From positions 83,816-147,815 of the forward strand of contig NZ_KB894229.1 of NCBI RefSeq assembly GCF_000374405.1: a DNA stretch of 64,000 nt, read 5' to 3'. Shown in pieces: positions 1-8,245 of this stretch. Under the pieces are notes generated by a model. That model saw only the letters and a program-made list of their open reading frames with translations, did no database searches and was not told where the DNA came from. This DNA comes from Riemerella columbina DSM 16469. GTDB taxonomy: Bacteria > Bacteroidota > Bacteroidia > Flavobacteriales > Weeksellaceae. The position numbers were made by a program, and so were the translations under genes. Numbering within the stretch: the stretch's first letter is position 1; each line of letters starts with the position of its first letter.

Positions 1-1
1 A

Positions 2-979
2 TTTGTATCCCTCCATTGTAATGCCGCGGGAAGGTCGTCCGCTTATGGTACCGAAACCTATGTTCAAGGTCCTGACCAAAATGCAACGAATCTAGAAGTT
101 GCCAAATCTGAAAACGATGTGATATTTTTAGATGAGGAAGATAAGCAAACCTTTGCCACCTACGACCCGCGTTCGCCAGAATCTTTAATTGCCTTGAAAC
201 TTCAACAACAGAAGTATTTAGAAAGCAGCCTAATCGTAGGCAGTTTGGTGGAAGATAATTTTGTAAAAAAAGACCATCGTTTCTCTAGAGGAGTAAAACA
301 AAAAAACCTCCATGTGCTAAGACTTAATGCCATGCCTTCTATCCTCATAGAAATGGGGTTTATAAGCAATTATGATGATGCCGCATACCTGATGTCTTAC
401 GAAGGACAAATGGAAACTGCAAAAAGCGTCTACAATGCTATTGTAGAATACAAAAGACTATCAGACCGAAAAGGTGGAAACCTTACCCTAAAAAACATTC
501 CAGAAAAACCTAAAGAACAACCTTTGAAAAATGACTTTAGAGTTTTACTAATGAGTTCGGAAGAGAAATATAACGAAGGTGACCCAGCACTAAAAGGGCT
601 TAATTATATTTTAACTTTAAAAGAAAATGGTTATTATAAATATTATTATGGTACCACCAACTTTGCTTCTGTTAAAAATAGCAATGTAAAAACCGCCAAA
701 GATGCTGGCTTTAGAAATGCCGTAGCCATTAGTTTTGTACCTAATCAAAAATTAGCCGTCGGGTATTACACCTTAGAAGTTGCGGTAACGGACAGAAAAT
801 TAGGACAAGAATCCTATATTCTGAATACCCTCGGAAAAGATGTTGTAAGAAATAGACAAAAAGGAAAATTCTATTATACCTATGGTAAGTTTGAAACCCT
901 AGAACTCGCAGCTGAAGCCTTAAAAACTTTAGAAGCTAAAGGCATAAAAAACATTGTGATAGAAAAAGTAGTAAAATAA
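2..979 (+). CDS. N-acetylmuramoyl-L-alanine amidase, C-terminal part (5' end outside window)
   Basis: Zinc amidase that cleaves the bond between N-acetylmuramic acid and the stem peptide in periplasmic peptidoglycan. The frame is open from the window edge and reads SLHCNA, GTETYV and NLEVAKSEN, typical of the Amidase_3 catalytic domain; the segment LRLNAMPSILIEMGFISN further on carries the family's catalytic glutamate. The last ~100 residues (YYTYGKFETLELAAEALK) look like a SPOR-type peptidoglycan-binding domain. An in-frame GTG at 119 lies inside the conserved domain and is not the start; the true start is upstream of the window. A tRNA gene follows. Confidence 0.88.
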   Translation, partial: FVSLHCNAAGRSSAYGTETYVQGPDQNATNLEVAKSENDVIFLDEEDKQTFATYDPRSPESLIALKLQQQKYLESSLIVGSLVEDNFVKKDHRFSRGVKQKNLHVLRLNAMPSILIEMGFISNYDDAAYLMSYEGQMETAKSVYNAIVEYKRLSDRKGGNLTLKNIPEKPKEQPLKNDFRVLLMSSEEKYNEGDPALKGLNYILTLKENGYYKYYYGTTNFASVKNSNVKTAKDAGFRNAVAISFVPNQKLAVGYYTLEVAVTDRKLGQESYILNTLGKDVVRNRQKGKFYYTYGKFETLELAAEALKTLEAKGIKNIVIEKVVK

Positions 980-981
980 TT

Positions 982-1011
982 TTTGAGGATTAAAAAATAT
1001 TTGTATTTTTG
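982..1011 (+). promoter_or_regulatory. Bacteroidota-type promoter of tRNA-Glu 1
   Basis: TTTG at 982-985, an 18-nt spacer, then TATTTTTG (TAnnTTTG class) at 1004-1011, 17 nt before the tRNA. It matches the -33/-7 promoter architecture of Bacteroidota. It begins just after the amidase stop codon. Confidence 0.65.
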
Positions 1012-1028
1012 CAATCCAAAAAAATTAT

Positions 1029-1100
1029 GGCCTATTCGTCTAGTGGTTAGGACTCAAGATTTTCATTCTTGCAACAGGGGTTCGATTCCCCTATAGGCTA
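1029..1100 (+). tRNA. tRNA-Glu (anticodon TTC), copy 1
   Basis: Cloverleaf folded by eye. Acceptor GGCCTAT pairs with ATAGGCT (first pair G.U), the D arm contains GTCTAGTGGTTAGGAC, anticodon stem CAAGA/TCTTG encloses loop TTTTCAT (anticodon TTC), and T stem AGGGG/CCCCT encloses TTCGATT. The discriminator is A at 1100 and CCA is not encoded. A second, nearly identical tRNA-Glu lies 346 bp downstream, beyond rpsT. Confidence 0.95.
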
Positions 1101-1127
1101 CTAAATTAAAAATTTTATTAAAAAAAT

Positions 1128-1157
1128 TTTGTAATTAAAAAAAAATATATATCTTTG
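1128..1157 (+). promoter_or_regulatory. Bacteroidota-type promoter of rpsT
   Basis: TTTG at 1128-1131, an 18-nt spacer and TATCTTTG at 1150-1157. The box ends 21 nt before the rpsT start codon, the usual distance for this genome's non-leaderless genes. Confidence 0.65.
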
Positions 1158-1178
1158 CACTCAAGTTTTTAGAAAGTT

Positions 1179-1433
1179 ATGGCAAATCATAAATCAGCAC
1201 TTAAGAGAATCAGACAAAACGAAGCAAGAAGACTTCGTAACAGATACTATCACAAAACCGCTAGAACGGCTGTGAAAGTATTAAGAAATGAAGAAGATAA
1301 AACAGCAGCAGCAGAGCAATTACCAAAAGTAATCTCTTTGATTGATAAATTGGCTAAGAAAAACATTATCCACAAAAACAAAGCGGCTAACTTGAAAAGC
1401 AAGTTAACTAAGCATGTTAATAAATTAGGATAA
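1179..1433 (+). CDS. rpsT: 30S ribosomal protein S20
   Basis: Small-subunit ribosomal protein that binds 16S rRNA. The 84-residue, strongly basic protein opens [20 protein letters not shown], the S20 signature, and ends in the helical [16 protein letters not shown] segment. Length is normal for the family. It has its own promoter and lies between two tRNA-Glu genes, so the three form a compact translation locus. Confidence 0.97.
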   Translation: MANHKSALKRIRQNEARRLRNRYYHKTARTAVKVLRNEEDKTAAAEQLPKVISLIDKLAKKNIIHKNKAANLKSKLTKHVNKLG

Positions 1434-1445
1434 TAAAACCTATAA

Positions 1446-1517
1446 GGCCCGTTCGTCTATCGGTTAGGACTCAAGATTTTCATTCTTGCAAGAGGGGTTC
1501 GATTCCCCTACGGGCTA
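1446..1517 (+). tRNA. tRNA-Glu (anticodon TTC), copy 2
   Basis: Same fold as copy 1: acceptor GGCCCGT/ACGGGCT, D arm GTCTATCGGTTAGGAC, anticodon loop TTTTCAT and T arm AGGGG TTCGATT CCCCT, discriminator A, no CCA. It differs from copy 1 by two compensated acceptor pairs, a few D-loop bases and one variable-loop base. It starts only 12 nt after the rpsT stop codon, so it is probably cotranscribed with rpsT. Confidence 0.95.
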
Positions 1518-1518
1518 C

Positions 1519-1548
1519 AATCCTCAGAATATTCTGAGGATTTTTTGT
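1519..1548 (+). terminator. Rho-independent terminator after tRNA-Glu 2
   Basis: A perfect 24-nt palindrome (half-site AATCCTCAGAAT, 1519-1542) is followed by T residues. It starts one base after the tRNA discriminator, so it ends the rpsT/tRNA transcript and isolates it from aroQ. Confidence 0.85.
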
Positions 1549-1575
1549 ATTTTAGCATCAAATAACATTTTGCTT

Positions 1576-1992
1576 ATGACTATCCTAATTATTAACGGTC
1601 CTAATCTCAACTTACTAGGTACCAGAGAACCCGAAATCTATGGCAATAAAACTATGGATGAGGTTTTAAACGAGATCAAAACCGCTTATCCCAGCCATAA
1701 TCTATTATACTACCAATCTAATATTGAAGGGGAAATCATCAATAGAATCCAAGATGAGGATTATGATGCGTTAATCATCAACCCTGGTGCTTTTACGCAT
1801 TATTCTTATGCCATCGCTGATGCTTTAAAAAATCTGAAAAAACCTAAAATAGAAATACATATCAGCCATATTTATCAAAGAGAAACTTTCCGTCAAAAAT
1901 CTGTTACTGCCGCTTATACCGATGGATTAATTTCTGGATTTGGAACTAATGGTTACCAGTTGGCAGTAGAAATTCTTAACATCATTAAGTAA
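1576..1992 (+). CDS. aroQ: Type II 3-dehydroquinate dehydratase
   Basis: Dehydrates 3-dehydroquinate to 3-dehydroshikimate in the shikimate pathway (cytosolic, dodecameric in the family). The 138-residue protein opens MTILIINGPNLNLLGTREPEIYG, the type II N-terminal motif with the active-site loop; NPGAFTHYSYAIADAL and EIHISHIYQRE follow. A longer reading frame from 1486 begins inside the tRNA and terminator and is not real. The start is fixed by the conserved N terminus. No terminator is evident; an opposing broken gene ends 3 bp downstream. Confidence 0.95.
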   Translation: MTILIINGPNLNLLGTREPEIYGNKTMDEVLNEIKTAYPSHNLLYYQSNIEGEIINRIQDEDYDALIINPGAFTHYSYAIADALKNLKKPKIEIHISHIYQRETFRQKSVTAAYTDGLISGFGTNGYQLAVEILNIIK

Positions 1993-1995
1993 ATA

Positions 1996-2304
1996 TCAAC
2001 TCCCAACATCTTTTAAATAATAGCGGTGCTTGAATACTCTGCTTTTTGATAGTTCATAGACTCCACTATCATGATATTCTATATGAGGTATTTGTGGGTA
2101 GATAATGGTATCGTTCTGGTAAATAAACTTTTTAATCATCCATCCTATTTCTTGATACCTAATAAATATTTAAGGGGAATGGCCGATTGGAGCATTACCA
2201 TAAAGAAAAATCAGGTCTGTTGTATGAAATTTATTTAACAGTAATAGAATAACTATATCAACAAATAAGGCTATTGATATTATATTAACTGTTCTCTTAT
2301 TCAT
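1996..2304 (-). pseudogene. Small membrane-protein gene broken by an in-frame stop
   Basis: This fills the only gap above 300 bp. On the minus strand an ATG at 2304 opens 44 codons (MNKRTVNIISIALFVDIVIL, one hydrophobic segment, then LYGNAPIGHSP) ending in TAA at 2172-2170. The same frame stays open for another 57 codons (IFIRYQEIGWMIKK to KHRYYLKDVGS) up to TGA at 1998-1996. The sequence remains protein-like across the stop, which suggests one ~102-residue gene with a nonsense mutation rather than chance frames. The family was not recognised. A single-base read error would give the same picture. Confidence 0.5.
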
Positions 2305-2320
2305 ATTATCAATAATAAAA

Positions 2321-2347
2321 AAACTGCCTCTTTTTATGAGGCAGTTT
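2321..2347 (-). terminator. Terminator after the bacilliredoxin gene
   Basis: Stem AAACTGCCTC/GAGGCAGTTT with a 7-nt loop, followed on the minus strand by a run of T. It lies 17 bp after the minus-strand gene that ends at 2365. Confidence 0.85.
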
Positions 2348-2364
2348 AGTTTAGTTATAAGTTA

Positions 2365-2775
2365 TTAACAATACTCATCATAAGCGGCTTGCAAATTCGC
2401 GGCGATGGCACCTGCGGGGTTACCTTCTATATGATGTCTTTCTACCATATGAACCAATTCTCCATCCTTAAACAAGGCGACACATGGCGACGATGGTGGA
2501 AATGGGGCTAAATGCTTTCTCGCTTCTGCAACAGCTTCGATATCAAACCCTGCAAATACCGTTGTTAAATGGTCTGGTTTTTTATCTCCTGTTAGTGAAT
2601 ATAATACGCCTGGTCTTGCTGCTCCTGCCGCACAACCACATACGGAGTTTACCATAAGTAAAGTTGTTCCTGATTTCTTAAGAGCTTCGTTTACCGCTTC
2701 TGGCGTGGTTAAGTCTTCAAATCCGTTATTGGTTAATTCTGCCTTCATCGGCATGACTAAATCTTGTGGATACAT
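2365..2775 (-). CDS. BrxA/BrxB-family bacilliredoxin
   Basis: Thioredoxin-like protein of the YphP/YqiW family. In Firmicutes these proteins remove bacillithiol from S-bacillithiolated proteins, and many Bacteroidota also make bacillithiol. The 136-residue protein has the family CGC motif in NSVCGCAAGAARPG and the C-terminal ALFKDGELVHMVERHHIEG. It is monocistronic: it has its own terminator, and the ftsZ terminator lies just upstream. A possible -7 box (CAAAAGTA on plus, 2816-2823) lies 40 nt from the start. The role in this organism is inferred from family. Confidence 0.9.
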   Translation of the reverse strand: MYPQDLVMPMKAELTNNGFEDLTTPEAVNEALKKSGTTLLMVNSVCGCAAGAARPGVLYSLTGDKKPDHLTTVFAGFDIEAVAEARKHLAPFPPSSPCVALFKDGELVHMVERHHIEGNPAGAIAANLQAAYDEYC

Positions 2776-2815
2776 AATATTTTATTTAGTAATTATTAAT
2801 ATGGTTAATTGTCGT

Positions 2816-2823
2816 CAAAAGTA
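2816..2823 (-). promoter_or_regulatory. Possible -7 box for the bacilliredoxin gene
   Basis: TACTTTTG on the minus strand fits TAnnTTTG, 40 nt upstream of the ATG at 2775. No clear -33 element was seen at the usual distance, so support is modest. Confidence 0.4.
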
Positions 2824-2852
2824 TTCCAAACTCGAAATTCGGTCATAATGAC

Positions 2853-2879
2853 AAAAAACCGCCTCAATTATGAGACGGC
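2853..2879 (-). terminator. Terminator of the division/cell-wall operon, after ftsZ
   Basis: On the minus strand the 8-bp stem GCCGTCTC/GAGGCGGT (two G.U pairs) is followed by TTTTTT. It lies 8 bp after the ftsZ stop and is the only terminator seen from mraZ to ftsZ. Confidence 0.8.
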
Positions 2880-2887
2880 ATTTGATA

Positions 2888-4708
2888 TTAATCTACATCT
2901 TTATTTAAGAATCTATTTTCTCTCAATTCCATTTTACCATCTTTCTGACTTAGAAAAGAGTCTATTCGCTGCTCAGAAGGCATATCCTCATCAATATTGA
3001 TATTTTTTCTTCTGAATGCAGGAATCGTTTCAAATACATTTTCTTCTTCCTGAGTCTGGTAGCGAGAATTAAATTCTCTCAATTTATTTCTACGGTCTTG
3101 AACTTTTTTATCTTCTGGTTCTTTTTCGATAATGGTAAATAAAGTTTCCTCAGATGTTACGATATCAGTTTTAATATCTTGTACTTCCTCATTTACAGAG
3201 GCTTGCACCTCTTCTTTTTTAGGTTCATTAGCCAAAGGCTTTGCCTCTTCAAAAACAGTATTTGAAGGCTGTTCTTTTTCTTTAACTGTAAAATTAAAGT
3301 CCGTAGATTCTGTTTCCAATGTTTCGATAGAAGAACTTTCTACCTCTTCTTTTTCAAAAGTAAAAGAAAGCCCTTCACTTTCCGTAGAGAATTCATCTTC
3401 AAAAGAAAATAAGCTCAATTCTTCTTTGTCTTGGTGTCTTTCCCACTGGTTGGTTTCGTCTTCAACCATCAACTGGATTTCAGATGTTGCCGTTTTAGTT
3501 TCAAAAGCGGTGTTATTATCCGTAGTGGTTGAAAATTGTGGCGAAGAAAAATCATCCTCGTCATCCAATCTTACTATTTTTTTCTCCGCGGTAGAAGTCG
3601 ATTCTTGCTTTCTTTCGGAGGATGTTTTAAATGGGGATACTCTTCTTCGTCCCTGTTGGTCATCATGAAGTGGCACTTTTACCACCTCAGAAGGTCCTGC
3701 ATTAATTGGAGTTTCCTTAGCAAATCCTGTTGCAATCACCAATACTTTTATCGCTTCGCCAAGTTCTTCATCTGTTCCTACACCAAAGATGATATTGGCG
3801 TTATTATTTCCACCCGCTTCGTTTTGAACATAGTCATTAATCAATCCTATCTCGTCCATAGTGGCTTCATGGGCTTCATCACTACCACTCAAAATCAATA
3901 GCAATACATCTTTAGCACCAGTGATTTTATTATCATTTAATAATGGTGAATCCAAAGCCTTTCTTACGGCTTCTTCTGCTCTTTTTTCACCCGTTGCAAT
4001 ACCAGTGGACATGAGTGCTGTACCAGAATTTTGCAATACCGATTTGGCATCTCTAAAGTCAATATTAATAGAGAATGGTGCTGTAATGACCTCTGCCATC
4101 CCTTTAGCAGCATTGGTAAGTACTTCATCTGCTTTGGAAAAGCCTTGTCTAAAGCCTAAATTTCCAAACTGCTGACGCAATTTATCATTATTAATTACAA
4201 TCAGGGAGTCTACATTTTCTCTAAGTTTTTCTAATCCAGCTTCCGCTTGTTCCAATCTTCTTTTGCCTTCAAATGCAAATGGTACGGTAACAATAGCCAC
4301 GGTAAGAATACCCATTTCTTTAGCGATTTTTGCAACCACAGGCGCAGCACCCGTTCCCGTACCGCCTCCCATACCAGCAGTAATGAAAACCATTTTGGTG
4401 TTTTGCCCTAAGGCAGACTTAATATCATCAATACTTTCAATAGCCGCCTTTTCTCCTACTTCTGGGTCGGCACCTGCTCCTAAGCCCTCCGTAATTGCAG
4501 TACCCAATTGTACTTTGTGTGCTACGGGATTGCTGTCTAGCGTTTGGGCATCGGTATTGCAAATAACGAAATCTACACCATGTATGCCTTTTTCGTACAT
4601 GTGTTTTAGGGCGTTATTTCCACCGCCACCAACGCCAATTACTTTAATAATTGATGAGTTGCCTTTTGGTAAATCGAATTGAAATCCTGTATTGTTACTA
4701 TGTTCCAT
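2888..4708 (-). CDS. ftsZ: Cell division protein FtsZ
   Basis: Tubulin-like GTPase that polymerises into the cytoplasmic Z ring. Residues 26-32 (GVGGGGN) and the tubulin signature GGGTGTGAA at 114-122 form the GTP site; the globular core runs to about residue 335. A ~220-residue acidic, Ser/Glu-rich linker follows, so the 606-residue protein is far longer than E. coli FtsZ (383). The conserved C-terminal peptide IPAFRRK, which in other bacteria docks FtsA and other partners, is at 562-568 and is followed by 38 more residues ending LNKDVD. Last gene of the cluster, 32 bp after ftsA. Confidence 0.97.
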   Translation of the reverse strand: MEHSNNTGFQFDLPKGNSSIIKVIGVGGGGNNALKHMYEKGIHGVDFVICNTDAQTLDSNPVAHKVQLGTAITEGLGAGADPEVGEKAAIESIDDIKSALGQNTKMVFITAGMGGGTGTGAAPVVAKIAKEMGILTVAIVTVPFAFEGKRRLEQAEAGLEKLRENVDSLIVINNDKLRQQFGNLGFRQGFSKADEVLTNAAKGMAEVITAPFSINIDFRDAKSVLQNSGTALMSTGIATGEKRAEEAVRKALDSPLLNDNKITGAKDVLLLILSGSDEAHEATMDEIGLINDYVQNEAGGNNNANIIFGVGTDEELGEAIKVLVIATGFAKETPINAGPSEVVKVPLHDDQQGRRRVSPFKTSSERKQESTSTAEKKIVRLDDEDDFSSPQFSTTTDNNTAFETKTATSEIQLMVEDETNQWERHQDKEELSLFSFEDEFSTESEGLSFTFEKEEVESSSIETLETESTDFNFTVKEKEQPSNTVFEEAKPLANEPKKEEVQASVNEEVQDIKTDIVTSEETLFTIIEKEPEDKKVQDRRNKLREFNSRYQTQEEENVFETIPAFRRKNINIDEDMPSEQRIDSFLSQKDGKMELRENRFLNKDVD

Positions 4709-4740
4709 AGGTATATTTATAAAAAAACGAAATTAATAAT

Positions 4741-6084
4741 TTATTCTGACTCTTCAAAGAACTTTTTGACAAATTCTAAGATATTTTGACCGATAGACGC
4801 CTTCTTTCTATCCCCTTCCAAAGGTGCTTCTACTCTAACTTCTTCATTATCTTTTACATCAGAAGGTTTATCTTCCAATTTATCCTCAGAAATTGGCTCT
4901 ACGGCTTCGGCTTTTCGTTTGCTATTAATGTTTAAACTTTCCATTAGCAATCCAATAGAAGTCGCAAAACTTGGACTTTTTAATAAATCCTTATCATCAT
5001 TAGAGATAAACTCATTGGCATAACCAATACGACTGTCAAACCCTGTGACATAATTTGCCAATTGTCTTAAATGCTTTAGGTTAGACCCACCCCCTGTAAG
5101 AACAATCCCAGCAATCAATTTTTTTCTCTGCTCGTGTGCGCCGTAGGCTTTCAGTTCGGTATTGACCATTTCCAAAATTTCTTCCATTCTAGCATGGATA
5201 ATCTTGGCTAAAGTCTTTAATGAAATTTCCTTTTCGGGTCTGCCGTGTAAGCCAGGAATCGTCACATAAGTGGTTTCTTTTTCTTTCTCAGGTATAGCTG
5301 CCCCAAATTTTACTTTGAGTTGCTCGGCGTGTTTTCCTATTATAGAACAGCCGTCTTTAATGTCGTCTGTTACGATACCTCCTCCATAAGGAATAACACA
5401 AGTATGGCGAATAATATCATTCTTAAACACTGCAATATCCGTAGTTCCACCACCGATATCGATAATGGCAACACCCGCTTCTTTTTCTTCCTCAGTAAGT
5501 ACCGCCTCCGAAGACGCCAAAGGTTCAAGGGTAAGCGATTCCATTTCTAAACCTGCCTCACGAACACAACGGGTAATATTCTTGATATTACTCATCTGCC
5601 CCACTACCACATGGAAATTTGCCTCTAAGCGCTTCCCGTGCATCCCGATAGGTTCTAAAATCTCACCTTCGGAATCCACTTTATACTCTTGTGGTAGCAC
5701 ATGGATAATTTCTTCACCTGGGAACATTACCAATTTTTTAACCTGATTTTTAAGGGTTTCTATATCCGCTTCGGTAATGTACTGGTCGGGATGTTCTCTC
5801 ATAATATAATCCGAGTGTTGTAGAGAGCGAATGTGCTTTCCTGCAATGCCTACCGTAACTTTTTTTATGATGATCCCTGCATTTTTTTGTGCTTTTTCCA
5901 CCGCCGACTTTATAGAGTCTATGGTAAGTGAGATATTATTAACAATACCATTATGCACGCCGAGGCTCGGTGCCACACCTACACCCATAACCTCAATTTT
6001 ACCGAACCTATTGTGTCGCCCTACTATGGCCACAATTTTGGTGGTTCCTATATCTAAGCCTACTGAGAAATCTTGACTTTTCAT
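4741..6084 (-). CDS. ftsA: Cell division protein FtsA
   Basis: Actin-like ATPase that tethers FtsZ to the membrane and recruits the divisome. Start MKSQDFSVGLDIGTTKIVAIVG is the phosphate-1 loop; IDIGGGTTDIAVF (phosphate 2) and GIVLTGGGSNLKHL (adenosine motif) follow in order. The 447-residue protein ends in IGQNILEFVKKFFEESE, which fits the amphipathic membrane-targeting helix, after an acidic linker (about residues 395-425). It is 23 bp downstream of ftsQ and 32 bp upstream of ftsZ. Confidence 0.97.
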   Translation of the reverse strand: MKSQDFSVGLDIGTTKIVAIVGRHNRFGKIEVMGVGVAPSLGVHNGIVNNISLTIDSIKSAVEKAQKNAGIIIKKVTVGIAGKHIRSLQHSDYIMREHPDQYITEADIETLKNQVKKLVMFPGEEIIHVLPQEYKVDSEGEILEPIGMHGKRLEANFHVVVGQMSNIKNITRCVREAGLEMESLTLEPLASSEAVLTEEEKEAGVAIIDIGGGTTDIAVFKNDIIRHTCVIPYGGGIVTDDIKDGCSIIGKHAEQLKVKFGAAIPEKEKETTYVTIPGLHGRPEKEISLKTLAKIIHARMEEILEMVNTELKAYGAHEQRKKLIAGIVLTGGGSNLKHLRQLANYVTGFDSRIGYANEFISNDDKDLLKSPSFATSIGLLMESLNINSKRKAEAVEPISEDKLEDKPSDVKDNEEVRVEAPLEGDRKKASIGQNILEFVKKFFEESE

Positions 6085-6107
6085 TGATTTATATTTACTT
6101 TGTTCTA

Positions 6108-6869
6108 CTAATTTTCTGTTGTTTCTTTTTGCTCCTTGTACCTTGGATTCAAAGTGGTTACAATTTGATTATCGTATTTTACGGATATTTTAGAATACTT
6201 CTCTGGCGATTGGTACACCAAATACTTCTCTACAAAAGTTTTAAAGCCTTTGATTTTAAAATCAATATGGTCTAAATCGCCTATTTCCACTTTATAATTA
6301 CCATTGTCGGTCACCAAATTATAATCATTCTTATACTTAGAAATCCCTATAAAAAATTGTTTACTAAAACTATCTTGATTAATGGTCTTGATTAAATTAA
6401 TCAATTGGGGATAGTCTTCTTTAGGGATATTCCCAGATACCAGCATACAAGGATAAGCAAAATTACTCTGTGTAGGAAACGCCACGCCTTGCTCATCTAC
6501 ATACCAACTTTTATTTCCTTTATGAAGTCTAAAGATAGGTATTCTTTGTTTAATATCCAAGTGTAAAATCCCATCTAGACTTAGATATACATTAGCACTA
6601 TCCACCGCCTCTAGCGCTTTGATACTTCGCTCTAGTTTAGGGATATCTATATCGCCTACTTTATTGGTCGGGTTAGCTTGATTGACCAATTTCACAATAT
6701 CTTTTTCATCTACAAAATAAACTGGTGTAGCGCCTTGCAGCATACGAATATCAATTGGCGGCATAGCCATTTCATTAAATCGCTTCAACGAAAAATTTAA
6801 TAGAAACGCTAATATCACCAGCGTCACCGCAATTTTTAATATTCTGTATTTATTTTTCATTCCTTTCAT
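6108..6869 (-). CDS. ftsQ: Cell division protein FtsQ
   Basis: Bitopic divisome protein. It has a short basic N terminus, one membrane helix (about residues 10-25, ILKIAVTLVILAFLLNFSL) and a periplasmic region with POTRA-like content (LERSIKALEAVDSANVYLSLDG). Sequence identity in this family is low and the call rests equally on position. Its ATG overlaps the murC stop (ATGA), so translation is probably coupled. An in-frame ATG three codons later is an alternative start. 253 residues, normal for the family. Confidence 0.9.
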   Translation of the reverse strand: MKGMKNKYRILKIAVTLVILAFLLNFSLKRFNEMAMPPIDIRMLQGATPVYFVDEKDIVKLVNQANPTNKVGDIDIPKLERSIKALEAVDSANVYLSLDGILHLDIKQRIPIFRLHKGNKSWYVDEQGVAFPTQSNFAYPCMLVSGNIPKEDYPQLINLIKTINQDSFSKQFFIGISKYKNDYNLVTDNGNYKVEIGDLDHIDFKIKGFKTFVEKYLVYQSPEKYSKISVKYDNQIVTTLNPRYKEQKETTEN

Positions 6870-8242
6870 TTTATACTGTCCACATATGCTACCAAATCAT
6901 CATACAAGGTATCAATATTCCCCGCCCCTACGGTAAGCAAAATATCGAAATTTTTAGTTTTTATAAGGTCTAAAGCCTCATCCAAACTAGCCACCGCTTT
7001 ATCTTTAAGTTCAACCTTGTCCAATAACCATTTGGATGTAACCCCTTCAAAATTAGATTGCAATTCGCGGGCTGGGTAGATGTCTAGCAGCAATAATTCG
7101 TTGGCTTGGGATAAGCTTTTCGCAAAATCATCAGCAAAATCTCTCGTTCTACTGAACAAATGCGGCTGAAAAACTACCAATAATTTTTTATCTGGATAGA
7201 AATTTCTTATCGACCCTATAACGGCATTGAGCTCTGTGGGATGATGGGCATAATCATCAATATAAATTTTACCATTATCAAACTGGTGCTTTGTATAGCG
7301 TCTTTTAATCCCCTTAAAAGTTTGAAGTCCCTTTACAATTACCGATAAATCTACTCCTAACTGATGAAGTACCGCCATAGCTGCCGTGGCATTTTCAACA
7401 TTATGAATTCCCGGTATCCCCCAAGAACATGACTGTACCTCATGGTTTGGCGTATGAAAATCAAATGTAATTTGGTCACCGTTTAGTTTTAAATTATCAG
7501 AATAATAATCTGCCTCTTCATTCACAGCGTAAGTGGTAGCATTTTGATTTAATTGAATCCCTTTTCTCACAAATAAATGCTTTTCATGAGGCACTAAATC
7601 GGCAAAATCCTGAAACCCTTGCTGTATTGTTGCCTTATCCCCATAAATATCCAAATGGTCGGCATCGGTAGAGGTAATGATGGCATAATCTGGCGATAAA
7701 TTAAGAAAACTTCTATCGTACTCATCGGCTTCTACCACCGCGTAAGTATCCCCATTAAATAAAAAATTAGACCCGAAATTCTCTGCTATTCCACCCAAAA
7801 ATGCCGAAAAAGGCAAATCGGCTTCGCGGCATAAATGCGCCAATAAACTAGAAGTAGTGGTTTTACCATGTGTCCCAGCAACTGCTAGACATTGAGTATG
7901 CTCGGTGATTACCCCTAGAACTTTTGCGCGTTTTAAAACTTCAAACCCATGCTTTTGGAAATAATCTAAAATCCCTAGCGACTTTATCGCTGGGGTATAG
8001 ACCACCAAAGTATCATCAGGATTGAGTTGGTGTATCGTATCGTCTACTTTATCTTCAAAACTAATATCTATTCCTTCTTTTTCAAGTGCTTGGGTAAGCT
8101 TAGTGGGTGTTTTATCATAACCTAATACAGTTTTCCCAATCGAATGAAAATACCTTGCCAATGCCGACATACCAATACCGCCAATACCTATAAAATAGAA
8201 TGTGTCTTTATCCTTAATACTTTTTAAATGATGCGTATCCAT
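6866..8242 (-). CDS. murC: UDP-N-acetylmuramate--L-alanine ligase
   Basis: ATP-dependent ligase adding L-Ala, the first stem-peptide residue, to UDP-MurNAc. FIGIGGIGMSALARYF is the nucleotide-binding N-terminal motif; GTHGKTTTSSLLAHL is the Mur-ligase P-loop; DDYAHHPTEL is the MurC C-terminal signature. At 458 residues it is of normal length. It lies 3 bp after murG and overlaps ftsQ by 4 bp. No ddl gene is present in the cluster. Confidence 0.97.
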   Translation of the reverse strand: MDTHHLKSIKDKDTFYFIGIGGIGMSALARYFHSIGKTVLGYDKTPTKLTQALEKEGIDISFEDKVDDTIHQLNPDDTLVVYTPAIKSLGILDYFQKHGFEVLKRAKVLGVITEHTQCLAVAGTHGKTTTSSLLAHLCREADLPFSAFLGGIAENFGSNFLFNGDTYAVVEADEYDRSFLNLSPDYAIITSTDADHLDIYGDKATIQQGFQDFADLVPHEKHLFVRKGIQLNQNATTYAVNEEADYYSDNLKLNGDQITFDFHTPNHEVQSCSWGIPGIHNVENATAAMAVLHQLGVDLSVIVKGLQTFKGIKRRYTKHQFDNGKIYIDDYAHHPTELNAVIGSIRNFYPDKKLLVVFQPHLFSRTRDFADDFAKSLSQANELLLLDIYPARELQSNFEGVTSKWLLDKVELKDKAVASLDEALDLIKTKNFDILLTVGAGNIDTLYDDLVAYVDSIK

Positions 8243-8245
8243 AGT

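Noticed and set aside
1486..1575. N-terminal extension of aroQ
   Set aside because: Would translate the 3' half of tRNA-Glu 2 and its terminator; the conserved AroQ start is ATG 1576.
2809..3000. 63-residue plus-strand frame across the ftsZ 3' end
   Set aside because: Covers the operon terminator and the FtsZ C-terminus; shadow frame.
3132..3668. 178-residue plus-strand open frame inside ftsZ
   Set aside because: Antisense shadow of the Ser/Glu-rich FtsZ linker; its composition is a complement artefact and no start region or promoter is seen.
4263..4682. 139-residue plus-strand frame inside ftsZ
   Set aside because: Lies opposite the conserved GTPase domain; shadow frame.
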